A stretch of DNA of 23,819 bases from JBFXAN01 sp050184225 (GCA_050184225.1 JBFXAN010000093.1:1-23819), one strand, 5' to 3'; numbered from the stretch's first letter, positions 1 to 6,667 are shown. Notes: generated by a model from the sequence alone, not told the origin. Translations and numbers: made by a program.

Positions 1-152
1 CCCCCGCCCGGCGGGAGAGGGGAGCCTCATGCAACCGGGCACACCAACGAGCGCCTTGGTGCAGTTAGACCGACCGGCGAACTGGTGATCCTGGACTGAC
101 CAAGCACCCCACTCCCGTCCCGACGGGAGAGGGGTCGGGGGTGAGGGCCGGA
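1..152. repeat. Foldback repeat element, left end cut by window edge
   Basis: The right part (about 108-152) contains a hairpin, CTCCCGTCCCGACGGGAG, followed by the GGGTGAGGGCCGG tail. The left part (about 7-36) has GCGGGAGAGGGG followed by GCCTCATGCAACC. The same two modules in the same order occur at 16149-16271, so this is a second copy of one element. It lies directly downstream of the NYN gene on the minus strand, where a terminator could be expected, but there is no T-run. Nothing coding is visible in 1-154. Confidence 0.6.
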
Positions 153-154
153 CC

Positions 155-1924
155 CTATTCGTAATACCCCGAGATATCGATCCGCGGCCGCGGCACCCGT
201 GGCTTGAAGTCGCCTTCGACCGGGACGCAGAGGTCTTTCAGGTGTTGCGTGAGGTCGATGTAGGTGTCGGCAACGGCCTTGAGCTCGGCTGATGTGCTCT
301 GGGCGAAGGAGACGACTTCGACGCGGACGCCTTTGCTGGCGACGATATCGACCAGGCGGCGGAAGTCGCCGTCGCCGGAAACCAACGAGACGATGTCGAG
401 TCGGTCTGACATGGTAAGGATGTCCATCGCCAGCTCGACATCGAAGTTCGCCTTGATCGACCCATCGGCGAAGCGCTTCAGCGGTTTGGTGACGATCCGG
501 TAGCCGTGATGAACGAACGGCTCGACGAAGCGCTGCGCCTCCAGCCGTTGTGTTGGGTCGTCCGAGATCGGTGCGTACGCACTCGCGCGGATCAGCGTGC
601 GGTCGTGGGCGACGTAGTCGAGCAATTTGCCGAAGTCGACGGCGACGCGATAGCGTTCGGCGGCGTACATGATATTCGGTACATCGACGAAGACGGCGAT
701 CCGCGGCATTGCCGAGACGTGCGAGAGGTCCGTTCCACGGAGCCGTGCCTCGACCGACTTGAGCGCCTGCTCCATCGAGCGGGCCATCCGCTCCTGTCGC
801 TGAAGCAATTGATCGAGGATCACGTTCTGACGCGCCACCAGCGATTCGAGCGGACTCATCCCGCCGGCCGTTCGTTCCGGCCGCTCGCGCGGCGACATCA
901 CCCGTGGCGCTTCTTCATCCGGCTCTGGCGCGATTTCCTCCGGCAGCGCCGTGTCTGCCGGCCCGGCCAGATCGAGGTCGAGCGCATCGGCGGCGTCGAT
1001 CCCGTCGGGTGTGACGCCGTTTCGGCGGCGGCCCCGGCCACCACGTCGCGACCGGCGGCGCCGTCGATCGGGTGTCTGGTCACCGCCCTCGGCGCTTTCC
1101 TCACCCTCGATGAACCCCTGATCGATGCCGGCCGCCTCGTCGGTGACGGTTTCAACCTCCTCCGGTGCGGTGATGGTTCCGCTCTCCGGAGCTGCTTCGA
1201 CGGCGATCGGCGGTGGTGCATCCGGCTCGGCCCGGCGCTCTTCGCGGCGGCGGTTGTACAGCGCCCGCGTCGGAGGCGCGGCGGCCTCGTCGGTTTCGGC
1301 GGGGGCCGCTGAGGGTGGTGTGCCTGCCGCCGTCGGCTCTGTCTGACCGACGTTGGGAGCGGCGGCGCCACGGTTGCGGTCGTCGAGGAAGCGGACGGTG
1401 CCATCGGGACCAATTTCGTAGCGCCGCCGCGGCGACCAGGCACTGGTGGGAGCGGGGGACGGCGGGTCCGTGGGTGCGGCAGCGATGTCCGGCGACGTGT
1501 CTTCTGCGGTGGCGTCCGCTTCGACCGAGACCGGCGCGGCCTGCTCCGCTTCGACGAGCGGAACCGGTTGCGCCGGATCAGTCACCGTCGGTTCGCCGTG
1601 AGGCGTTTCGGTACCTGCCGGATCATGTGGCAGCGCCGGGTCCGCCGGCTTCTCACTCGATGCTGTCGTTCGTCTGCGGCGTGTCCTCGGCCGAGGCGCC
1701 GGAGCCGCGACCGGCTCCTGGTCTGCCTCATTTGAGGCGAGGGTGGCGCTCGACGCCGGCGTGGCGTGGTCGGCGCCGGCGGTGATCGCCGCTTCGCTTG
1801 TCTCAGCCTGCTTCGATGCCGGTCGGCGGCGCGGCGGACGGCGGGTCGGGCCGCTGGTCGATGCGTCGGCGGCCGCGTCGATCGCGGCCACCGGCTCGGC
1901 TGGGACGGTGGTGTCTGGTGTCAT
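155..1924 (-). CDS. NYN domain (LabA/DUF88-like) protein with long disordered N-terminus
   Basis: About 589 aa from ATG 1924. The C-terminal third is an NYN/PIN-like domain of the LabA/DUF88 type, seen as AVFVDVPNIMYA, then KANFDVELAMDIL, then SLVSGDGDFRRLVD. These supply the acidic residues expected of a metal-dependent ribonuclease fold. The first ~360 residues are low-complexity Pro/Ala/Glu/Thr with Arg-rich patches (RRRRRSRRGGRGRRR), typical of RNA-binding tails. A short predicted coiled coil (ESLVARQNVILDQLLQRQ) precedes the domain. ATG 1924 has an upstream AGGGACGG. An in-frame GTG at 1963 would overlap the stop of the upstream Mrp gene by one base and add 13 residues. It is the last gene of the SufR-like/Mrp/NYN operon. 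The RNase role is inferred from the family. Confidence 0.88.
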   Translation of the reverse strand: MTPDTTVPAEPVAAIDAAADASTSGPTRRPPRRRPASKQAETSEAAITAGADHATPASSATLASNEADQEPVAAPAPRPRTRRRRTTASSEKPADPALPHDPAGTETPHGEPTVTDPAQPVPLVEAEQAAPVSVEADATAEDTSPDIAAAPTDPPSPAPTSAWSPRRRYEIGPDGTVRFLDDRNRGAAAPNVGQTEPTAAGTPPSAAPAETDEAAAPPTRALYNRRREERRAEPDAPPPIAVEAAPESGTITAPEEVETVTDEAAGIDQGFIEGEESAEGGDQTPDRRRRRSRRGGRGRRRNGVTPDGIDAADALDLDLAGPADTALPEEIAPEPDEEAPRVMSPRERPERTAGGMSPLESLVARQNVILDQLLQRQERMARSMEQALKSVEARLRGTDLSHVSAMPRIAVFVDVPNIMYAAERYRVAVDFGKLLDYVAHDRTLIRASAYAPISDDPTQRLEAQRFVEPFVHHGYRIVTKPLKRFADGSIKANFDVELAMDILTMSDRLDIVSLVSGDGDFRRLVDIVASKGVRVEVVSFAQSTSAELKAVADTYIDLTQHLKDLCVPVEGDFKPRVPRPRIDISGYYE

Positions 1925-1962
1925 GGTGTCCGTCCCTGCTGTTCGTTTGGATGTTCGGGGCA

Positions 1963-3033
1963 CTAGCGCACTCCCGCGTGCTGCAGCACGCTCAACTTCG
2001 CGGCCACCCGCTCGGCAATCGCGATCAACGCGCGCGCGGCGGGCGCCTCCGGGTCTTCGACGACGATCGGCTTGCCCTCGTCGCCGCCGGCGCGCACCTT
2101 CGTCTCCAGCGGGATCTCGCCGAGGAAGTCGATGCCGAGCTCGTCCGCCGCGGACTGGGCGCCGCCATGACCGAAGATGTCGGTCCGCTCGCCGCAGCAG
2201 GGGCAGACGAAGTAGCTCATGTTCTCGACGATGCCGAAGACGGGTACGTTCAACTTCTCAAACATGCCGACGGCCTTGGTCGCGTCCTCGAGCGCGACCT
2301 CCTGCGGCGTGCTGACGATCACCGCGCCGGCGACGGGCACGTCCTGGGCGAGGCTCATCGAGGCATCACTCGTGCCCGGTGGCAGGTCCACCACCAGATA
2401 GTCGAGGTCGCCCCATTGCAGGTCGTGCAGGAGCTGGCGAACGCCGGTGCCGATCATCGGGCCGCGCCAGACCACCGGCATCCCCTTGGGCAGGAGGAAG
2501 CCGAGTGAGGCGACGCCGATGCCGAACTTCTCCACGACTTTGAGACCCTGCGTCTCGGCCATGAAGCCGGGCGTAAAGCCGAGCATCGTCGGGATGTTGG
2601 GGCCGGTGATATCGGCATCGACGAGGCCGACCTTCGCCCCGGCCCGCGCGAGCGCGAGCGCGAGGTTGACCGCCACGGTCGACTTGCCGACACCGCCCTT
2701 GTTCGATGCGACGGCGATGATGTTGCGCACGCCTTCGACCGGCTTGCCCCGCTGGGAGGGCGCCTGGCCGCGGACCTCGGCGTCCATGATCACGCGGACG
2801 CTGCGAACGTCGGGAACCGCCTTGACCGCGTTCTCCACCATTGCCTGAAAGTCTGCGCGCACGGGACAAGCGGGCGTGGTCAGCACGAGGCGGAGGGAAA
2901 CATCGCCGCCGGCGATCTCGATGTCGCGGATCATATCGAGTGAGATCACGTCGCGGTGGAGCTCGGGATCGTTGACCAGGCGCAGCGCCTCGATGATCGC
3001 CTCGCGGGCCGGACCCGATTGGACACTAGTCAT
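1963..3033 (-). CDS. mrp: Mrp/ApbC-family iron-sulfur cluster carrier ATPase
   Basis: 356 aa, full length for the family. Residues ~8-85 are an MIP18/DUF59 domain (REAIIEALRLVNDPELHRDVISL is cut here to its start; C56 lies in TTPACPVR). A P-loop NTPase follows with the deviant Walker A NKGGVGKST (111-119), VDADITGPN and VVDLPPGTSD. The CPCC motif at 277-280 provides the Cys-x-x-Cys that bridges a [4Fe-4S] cluster between two subunits in this family. It acts in the cytoplasm, handing clusters to apoproteins. ATG 3033 is preceded by AAGGACG and overlaps the stop codon of the upstream regulator (3026-3028) by 8 bp, which suggests translational coupling. An upstream in-frame start at 3114 would run through the regulator gene and is unlikely. 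Confidence 0.95.
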   Translation of the reverse strand: MTSVQSGPAREAIIEALRLVNDPELHRDVISLDMIRDIEIAGGDVSLRLVLTTPACPVRADFQAMVENAVKAVPDVRSVRVIMDAEVRGQAPSQRGKPVEGVRNIIAVASNKGGVGKSTVAVNLALALARAGAKVGLVDADITGPNIPTMLGFTPGFMAETQGLKVVEKFGIGVASLGFLLPKGMPVVWRGPMIGTGVRQLLHDLQWGDLDYLVVDLPPGTSDASMSLAQDVPVAGAVIVSTPQEVALEDATKAVGMFEKLNVPVFGIVENMSYFVCPCCGERTDIFGHGGAQSAADELGIDFLGEIPLETKVRAGGDEGKPIVVEDPEAPAARALIAIAERVAAKLSVLQHAGVR

Positions 3034-3712
3034 GTGGTTCGTCCTTGTGATTGGTACGGTGCACTGCCGGCGCGTCGCCGGGGACCAACATGCGGCAGCA
3101 CGGGCCGGCGTCATTACCGGCGGGAAGGTCGTGTACCGGGCCTTGCATCAACAGCGGCACGAGGCGGCTGTGCCAGGCGCACGATCCGGTTTCGTGGGGA
3201 CGCAATCCTCGGTACACGCAGTTGTAGTCTCGAATCTCGATCCCGGACGGGGTTTCGACGGCCTCAGCGAATCCACCGATGTCGTGGAGCACGGCGGCGG
3301 CGGCGCGTGCACGGGCGGGAACACTCAGCAGGGAGAGCCGCTCGACATGCGGCAGCGCTTCGCGTCGTGCAATCCGATCCAAGATCTGGCCCATCCGATC
3401 GGTACACTCTGATTGTACAGGGATGGCGGCATCAAGGTCTTGTACCTCGGCCAGGAGCATTGCCGCGAACCGATCGTAGCGACGTGGAAAGGCGGAATCA
3501 CCGCGATCCGTCAACGAGAAGAGGTGTCGCGGCCGGCCGGCGCCGTTCCGCTGTTCGGTGACACTGACCATCTCGTCGCGTTCGAGCGCGGTCAGATGCT
3601 GGCGCACCGTCATCGGGGCGAGGTGCAACTCGGTGGCGAGGTCATCGACGCCGCGGGGACCGCATCGCTTGAGTACCGCCAGGATTCGCACCTTCGAGCT
3701 TTGTATCTGCAC
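3026..3712 (-). CDS. SufR-like winged-helix regulator with Fe-S-type cysteines
   Basis: 228 aa from GTG 3712. Residues ~5-75 form a winged helix of the DeoR/ArsR kind (VRILAVLKRCGPRGVDDLAT, MTVRQHLTALE, GRPRHLFSLTDRG). The C-terminal half carries C165 and C178 separated by exactly 12 residues, then C205-C206. Cyanobacterial SufR, the repressor of the suf operon, ligates a [4Fe-4S] cluster through C-terminal cysteines that begin with C-x12-C; the third SufR cysteine position is not conserved here. Its neighbour is the Fe-S carrier Mrp, which fits an Fe-S homeostasis role. The frame is open back to TTG 3841, but that stretch has poor codon use and contains a good promoter (3767-3796), so GTG 3712 is preferred. 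SufR orthology is inferred, not proven. Confidence 0.85.
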   Translation of the reverse strand: MQIQSSKVRILAVLKRCGPRGVDDLATELHLAPMTVRQHLTALERDEMVSVTEQRNGAGRPRHLFSLTDRGDSAFPRRYDRFAAMLLAEVQDLDAAIPVQSECTDRMGQILDRIARREALPHVERLSLLSVPARARAAAAVLHDIGGFAEAVETPSGIEIRDYNCVYRGLRPHETGSCAWHSRLVPLLMQGPVHDLPAGNDAGPCCRMLVPGDAPAVHRTNHKDEPHD

Positions 3713-3754
3713 CTGCTCACGCTCTCGACCGACCGCGTCCGACGGTTGACGCAC

Positions 3755-3770
3755 CGATCTACACTGATCG
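3755..3770. promoter_or_regulatory. Candidate autoregulatory operator CGATC-N6-GATCG
   Basis: A perfect 5+5 inverted repeat with a 6-nt spacer overlaps the -10 element and the predicted start of the regulator's own promoter. The half-site length and N6 spacing resemble the known SufR site layout (CAAC-N6-GTTG), but the sequence differs. Repression by the encoded regulator is an inference. Confidence 0.4.
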
Positions 3771-3796
3771 TAGGAGCATGCCCGTCTCGGCGTCAA
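3767..3796 (-). promoter_or_regulatory. Sigma70-type promoter of the SufR-like/Mrp/NYN operon
   Basis: On the minus strand, TTGACG (3796-3791), an 18-nt spacer and TACGAT (3772-3767) give a predicted start near 3760. This leaves a leader of about 48 nt before GTG 3712 and argues against the TTG 3841 start. Confidence 0.6.
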
Positions 3797-3824
3797 GGTT
3801 TCTACGGTGCATACAGTACTTTCC

Positions 3825-3860
3825 GTAAGAATCTTGACCAAAAATCTTACCGTATGGTAA
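3825..3860. promoter_or_regulatory. Two nested inverted repeats in the divergent promoter region
   Basis: TTACC-GTAT-GGTAA (3847-3860) is a perfect inverted repeat. GTAAGA (3825-3830) and TCTTAC (3845-3850) form a second one. They surround TTGACC (3834-3839), which with TAAATT at 3858-3863 (18-nt spacer) could be the plus-strand promoter of the zinc-ribbon gene at 3933. This suggests regulator-controlled divergent transcription. Confidence 0.4.
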
Positions 3861-3932
3861 ATTGAGGAATCCGGGGGGGCGCCTCGGAGCGTACCATCAG
3901 TGAGACGGGTGGGGAGGATAGAGAGGATTCAC

Positions 3933-4226
3933 ATGGCTGACAGCGTGATTATGGAGCGGTCTGATACCAGTTCGCCCGAATGCCAGCACCACTGGCGGAT
4001 CGCCGCGCCAAACGGCGCCACCAGCATGGGTGTCTGCAAGCATTGTGGCGCGGAGCGGGAGTTCGCCAACTCCACCTCCGAATCGATCTGGGATAACGAC
4101 CACGGCGAGTCGGGTTTCAATCGATACCGCCGCCGGAACAACAACGAGATCGCCGTGACCGAGGAACCGGAAAAGCCGCGCGCGTCCTTGCGCGACCTCC
4201 TCGGACGGTCGGCCAACGACTTCTAG
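3933..4226 (+). CDS. Small zinc-ribbon-like protein of unknown function
   Basis: 97 aa from ATG 3933, with GAGAGG 6 nt upstream. The core is C17-x-H-H-W, then a TSMGVCKHCGAEREF block, so C17/H19 and the CKHCG pair could bind one zinc or iron. The rest is polar and ends with a basic/acidic tail (RASLRDLLGRSANDF). There is no signal peptide or membrane segment, so it is probably cytoplasmic. Similar short proteins with an H-W...GVCxxCGxxRxF core occur in Actinobacteria and Chloroflexota as hypothetical proteins; I know no function. It is divergent from the SufR-like operon, shares a region with palindromes, and is followed by a strong terminator, so it is probably a single-gene transcript. Confidence 0.85.
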   Translation: MADSVIMERSDTSSPECQHHWRIAAPNGATSMGVCKHCGAEREFANSTSESIWDNDHGESGFNRYRRRNNNEIAVTEEPEKPRASLRDLLGRSANDF

Positions 4227-4250
4227 CCAGATCGGCGACGGCTTTCGACG

Positions 4251-4278
4251 GCGGGCTGTCCTGAGAAGGACAGCCCGC
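4251..4278 (+). terminator. Hairpin terminator after the zinc-ribbon gene
   Basis: An 11-bp perfect stem (4251-4261 with 4268-4278) with loop TGAGAA is followed by a T-containing tail (CTTTCTGTGTT). It lies 25 nt after the stop at 4226 and just before the next start at 4301. Confidence 0.8.
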
Positions 4279-4300
4279 CGCTTTCTGTGTTGCGAAGAGG

Positions 4301-5254
4301 ATGACCGACGCAGGACCGGCAGTGGACCTCAGCGTGAGCATCGGCGGCGGGCGCAAGGGCGATCCCTTGCACCTGGCGAATCCGATCATCACCGCCGCCG
4401 GCACGTGTGGCACGGGGGTCGAGCTACAGCGCGACATTGACCTGACGGCGGTCGGTGCGTTCGTGACGCCCGCGATCACGCGACGGTCACACCGCCGCCC
4501 TGGTACGGTGTCGCCGCGCGAGGTGCCGGCCGGGTTGTTTCTTGCCGGACCGTATCCATCGCTGAGCCTACGGTCCGTGCTCAACCGCTCCATGGCGCTG
4601 TGGGAGAGCTGGCCGGTCCCGGTGATCGCGAACATCCCGGCCGGCGACGCGGACGAGTGTTTCGAGATCGCTGCCGCGCTTGCCGACTACGCCGATATTG
4701 CCGCGATCGAGCTGAGCTTTATCTCGTATGCTTCGTGGCTCGATGTCGATGACAATCTGCCGGAGCTTCGGCGGATGTACCGGCGACTGCGCGACGCCTG
4801 GCCGCGGCCGTTGATCGTCAAGCTCCCCTACGGTCTCACCAACACGCTTGCCCTGGTCGATGCCGCCGGCGACGCCGGAGTCGACGCGGTGTCGCTCGGC
4901 GGTGGTTTCCCTGCCCGCATCGTCGAGCGCGGTCACGCCGTGGAACGGCCCCGGCTGGTGGCAGGTCGAGTCACGGGACCGGCGACGCGACCACTTGCCC
5001 TGGGGATGGTGGCCGCGATCTGCGCCGGGACACACGTGCCGGTGATCGCCTCCGGCGGCGTAACCTCAGGCACCGACGCGCTCGACTTTCTCCAGGCCGG
5101 CGCGCGGGCGGTCCAGGTCGGCAGCGCGACGCTGCGCGATCCTGGCGCCGTGGTCCGGGTGGCACGCGACCTCGAACGGCTGATGCGTGGCACGGGTCGA
5201 TCGAGTATGCCTCGATTGCCGACCGGTATCCACGATCAATCGACTCCCCTGTAG
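4301..5254 (+). CDS. Divergent dihydroorotate-dehydrogenase-like FMN barrel protein
   Basis: 317 aa, the length of class 1 PyrD. The start (NPIITAAGTCGTG) and end (PVIASGGVTSGTDALDFLQAGARAVQVGSATLRDP) match the FMN-phosphate side of the DHODH barrel, and K174 (IVKLPYG) is kept. Key substrate elements are absent. The usual N-S-x-G-L loop is replaced by LFLAGPYPSL (79-88). The N-x-S-C-P-N segment with the catalytic base is replaced by ELSFISYAS (137-145). The Asn after the next strand is replaced by SLGGGF. A true pyrD role is therefore doubtful; it may be an FMN enzyme with another substrate. ATG 4301 directly abuts GAAGAGG, so GTG 4322 is an alternative start. No other pyrimidine genes are nearby. 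Confidence 0.8.
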   Translation: MTDAGPAVDLSVSIGGGRKGDPLHLANPIITAAGTCGTGVELQRDIDLTAVGAFVTPAITRRSHRRPGTVSPREVPAGLFLAGPYPSLSLRSVLNRSMALWESWPVPVIANIPAGDADECFEIAAALADYADIAAIELSFISYASWLDVDDNLPELRRMYRRLRDAWPRPLIVKLPYGLTNTLALVDAAGDAGVDAVSLGGGFPARIVERGHAVERPRLVAGRVTGPATRPLALGMVAAICAGTHVPVIASGGVTSGTDALDFLQAGARAVQVGSATLRDPGAVVRVARDLERLMRGTGRSSMPRLPTGIHDQSTPL

Positions 5255-5283
5255 CAAGGGGGATGCTACGATAGAGAGGACAT

Positions 5284-5360
5284 CGGGGAGTAGCTCAGCC
5301 AGGCAGAGCACCCGTTTTGGGGGCGGGTGGTCGGAGGTTCGAATCCTCTCTCCCCGACCA
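5284..5360 (+). tRNA. tRNA-Pro (anticodon TGG)
   Basis: Full cloverleaf: acceptor CGGGGAG/CTCCCCG, D-stem GCTC/GAGC, anticodon stem CCCGT/GCGGG with loop TTTGGGG (anticodon TGG), and T-arm GGAGG-TTCGAAT-CCTCT. The discriminator is A and CCA is encoded (5358-5360). A TACGAT at 5267-5272 could be its -10 box, without a clear -35. Confidence 0.97.
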
Positions 5361-5393
5361 ACGTGGAACTGAATCGACCGAAGGGAGCGCGGG

Positions 5394-5621
5394 GTGCCGG
5401 AAATTCAGCCGTGGGTTGTGGCCGGACGGATCACCGGCATTGTCGGCTTGGGATTGACGATTTCGGTCGGCATTCTGCTGCTGCTGGGCGCTCTCTGGGT
5501 GCCTGGGGTGATCGCGCTGCTGCTGGCGCTGCCGTTCTTTGTCTTGATGGTCGTGGTCGAGCGGTCGAAGGCGGCGCAATCGATGAGCGGTAAACCGCCA
5601 ACAGCGCTGGAAGAGCCTTGA
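5394..5621 (+). CDS. Small two-helix membrane protein
   Basis: 75 aa from GTG 5394, with AAGGGAG 6 nt upstream. Two hydrophobic helices are visible (about residues 9-34, VAGRITGIVGLGLTISVG onward, and 35-54, PGVIALLLALPFFVLMVVV), followed by a short polar tail (ERSKAAQSMSGKPPTALEEP) expected in the cytoplasm. I recognise no family. It sits 33 nt after tRNA-Pro, and its stop codon lies inside the -35 box of the riboswitch promoter. GC-rich third positions and the good Shine-Dalgarno support it as real. Confidence 0.72.
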   Translation: MPEIQPWVVAGRITGIVGLGLTISVGILLLLGALWVPGVIALLLALPFFVLMVVVERSKAAQSMSGKPPTALEEP

Positions 5622-5646
5622 CAGGCGGCGCGGCCACACGTACGAT
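5618..5646 (+). promoter_or_regulatory. Strong sigma70-type promoter of the riboswitch transcript
   Basis: TTGACA (5618-5623), a 17-nt spacer and TACGAT (5641-5646) predict a start near 5653, about ten bases before the riboswitch P1 strand. The -35 box overlaps the stop codon of the 75-aa gene (5619-5621). Confidence 0.75.
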
Positions 5647-5660
5647 TGGCCAGACAACCG

Positions 5661-5794
5661 AATAGGATGCCGAACCTCGATTCGTCGAGGGCGGGGGACC
5701 CACTTTTTTGGGGTGAATTCCCGGCAGTGCCGGGATAGGCCAGACTCTCTTGAGGCCGAACCCGTCAGCTAACCTCGCAGGCTTTCAAGGGAGG
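5661..5794 (+). promoter_or_regulatory. Cyclic di-AMP riboswitch (ydaO/yuaA class)
   Basis: The conserved core of the ydaO-yuaA aptamer is present in order: GGATGCCGAA (P1 side), a CCTCGA-TTCG-TCGAGG hairpin (5675-5690), GGGGGACCCA, TTTTGGGGTGAAT, a CCCGGCA/TGCCGGG stem, then GCCGAACCCGTCAGC-TAACCTCGC and a purine-rich GGGAGG end. Known members bind c-di-AMP and usually switch off cell-wall hydrolase, K+ or osmolyte transport genes. A terminator-like hairpin follows at 5814-5839, consistent with a transcriptional OFF switch. No convincing gene follows on this strand. Confidence 0.93.
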
Positions 5795-5813
5795 ACGTAG
5801 TACGGCTATATAC

Positions 5814-5850
5814 GGGCCGGGGATGTGCGTCCCCGGCTCGCTTTGTGTTG
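5814..5850 (+). terminator. Expression-platform terminator of the c-di-AMP riboswitch
   Basis: A 10-bp GC-rich stem (5814-5823 with 5830-5839, one G-U pair) and a 6-nt loop are followed by GCTTTGTGTTG. It starts 20 nt after the aptamer. Confidence 0.6.
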
Positions 5851-6042
5851 TCCGCGACGGCAGGCGGGGAATCCTCGCTCCCTCTGCGGCGGCGTGCTGG
5901 TCCCACGCACTGGTGTGGTAGATCGCACGCCTACTGATGCGGCCCCCTGCTCGTACGGCATTGGCATCGTGCCCCGCTTTCCCCCTCCTCCGGCGGTGCG
6001 ATGTTTATGGTGGACTCGTACGGGCAGCCCCCTCCTCATGGC
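5851..6042. other. Non-coding gap downstream of the riboswitch
   Basis: No frame on either strand looks like a gene. The open frames here are rich in Pro/Arg/Cys/Trp, lack a ribosome binding site and run into the flanking hairpins. It could be the remains of a lost riboswitch-controlled gene or a leader for an RNA product; I cannot tell which. Confidence 0.5.
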
Positions 6043-6069
6043 AGAGCCCGGCTCTTAGAGCCGGGCTCT
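6043..6069. terminator. Long perfect hairpin, probable terminator
   Basis: A 12-bp perfect stem (6043-6054 with 6058-6069) with a 3-nt TTA loop. There is no T-run on either side, so the terminator role is inferred from its stability and its position between converging transcripts. Confidence 0.5.
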
Positions 6070-6095
6070 GGCCATTCGTGAGGGAATCGGCAGTC

Positions 6096-6158
6096 GGCAA
6101 TCGGCAATCGGCAGTCGTGCTACGTTCGCCGTGTCACGACTGCCGATTGCCGATTGCC
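6096..6158. repeat. 24-bp perfect inverted repeat built of CGGCAAT units
   Basis: Arms 6096-6119 and 6135-6158 are exact reverse complements with a 15-nt loop. The left arm and its flank consist of CGGCAAT/CGGCAGT heptads, with extra units from 6088. It ends on the first base of the cyclophilin stop codon, so in RNA it would form a very strong hairpin at the 3' end of that message. Confidence 0.85.
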
Positions 6159-6667
6159 TACGTCTCTTCGATATCGATGCCGGTGATCGTCACCATCGGC
6201 GCGTTGCGTTGATTGGGGTCGCGCGGTGGGATCGAGTTGACGATGTTCATGCTGCTCTCCCGCACCTTGCCAAAGACGGTGTGGCGCGGATCGAGGTGGG
6301 GTTGTGGCGCGAAGCAGAGGAAGAACTGGCTGCCGTTGGTGTGGGGGCCGGCGTTCGCCATGGAGAGCGTGCCCGTCTCGTGCTTGTTTTTGTTGATCTC
6401 GTCCTTGAACTTGTACCCGGGGCCGCCGGTGCCGGTGCCGGTTGGATCGCCGCCCTGGGCCATGAAGCCGGAGATGACGCGATGGAATCCGACGCCGTCG
6501 TAGAACCCTTCTTTCGAGAGGAAGACAAAGTTGTTCACGGTCTGCGGCGCATCGGCGGCAAACAGGTCGATCACGACATCACCCTTGTCGGTGTGCATCG
6601 TCGCCGCGTAGGACTTGGCCGGATCGATCTGCATCGGCGGCGGCGACTTCCACTGTTTCGTTGCCAC
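6158..6667 (-). CDS. Cyclophilin-type peptidyl-prolyl cis-trans isomerase, cytosolic
   Basis: 169 aa, full-length single-domain cyclophilin catalysing Xaa-Pro isomerisation. Visible motifs: the catalytic GFHRVISGFMAQGGD (Arg63, Gln71), GTGTGGPGYKF, LSMANAGPHTNGSQFF, and PHLDPRHTVFGKV, where His124 replaces the Trp of human CypA, as is common in bacteria. There is no signal peptide. GTG 6667 is supported by AAGAAGGGACC. It lies 26 bp after a second cyclophilin on the same strand and probably shares its message. The start of the domain (MQIDPAKSYAATMHTDKGD) closely parallels the neighbour (MQIDPNKQYIATLKTEKGD), indicating tandem duplication. Confidence 0.95.
   Translation of the reverse strand: MATKQWKSPPPMQIDPAKSYAATMHTDKGDVVIDLFAADAPQTVNNFVFLSKEGFYDGVGFHRVISGFMAQGGDPTGTGTGGPGYKFKDEINKNKHETGTLSMANAGPHTNGSQFFLCFAPQPHLDPRHTVFGKVRESSMNIVNSIPPRDPNQRNAPMVTITGIDIEET

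Noticed and set aside
506..1312. 268-aa open frame on the plus strand inside the NYN gene
   Set aside because: It is antisense to a gene with clear NYN motifs; its Arg/Gly-rich composition is a by-product of GC-rich third positions.
3713..3841. N-terminal 43-residue extension of the SufR-like regulator from TTG 3841
   Set aside because: Codon use is unlike the gene body, and a good -35/-10 pair lies within the segment, so GTG 3712 is preferred.
4301..5254. Naming the gene pyrD
   Set aside because: Catalytic and orotate-binding segments are not preserved, so the symbol would overstate the evidence.
6088..6158. Possible CRISPR repeats (CGGCAAT units)
   Set aside because: The units are 7 bp, directly adjacent without spacers, and mirrored; this is a foldback, not a CRISPR array.
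5937..6212. 91-aa open frame downstream of the riboswitch
   Set aside because: It runs through two long hairpins into the antisense of the cyclophilin, has no Shine-Dalgarno and no protein-like composition, so I do not take it as the riboswitch target.
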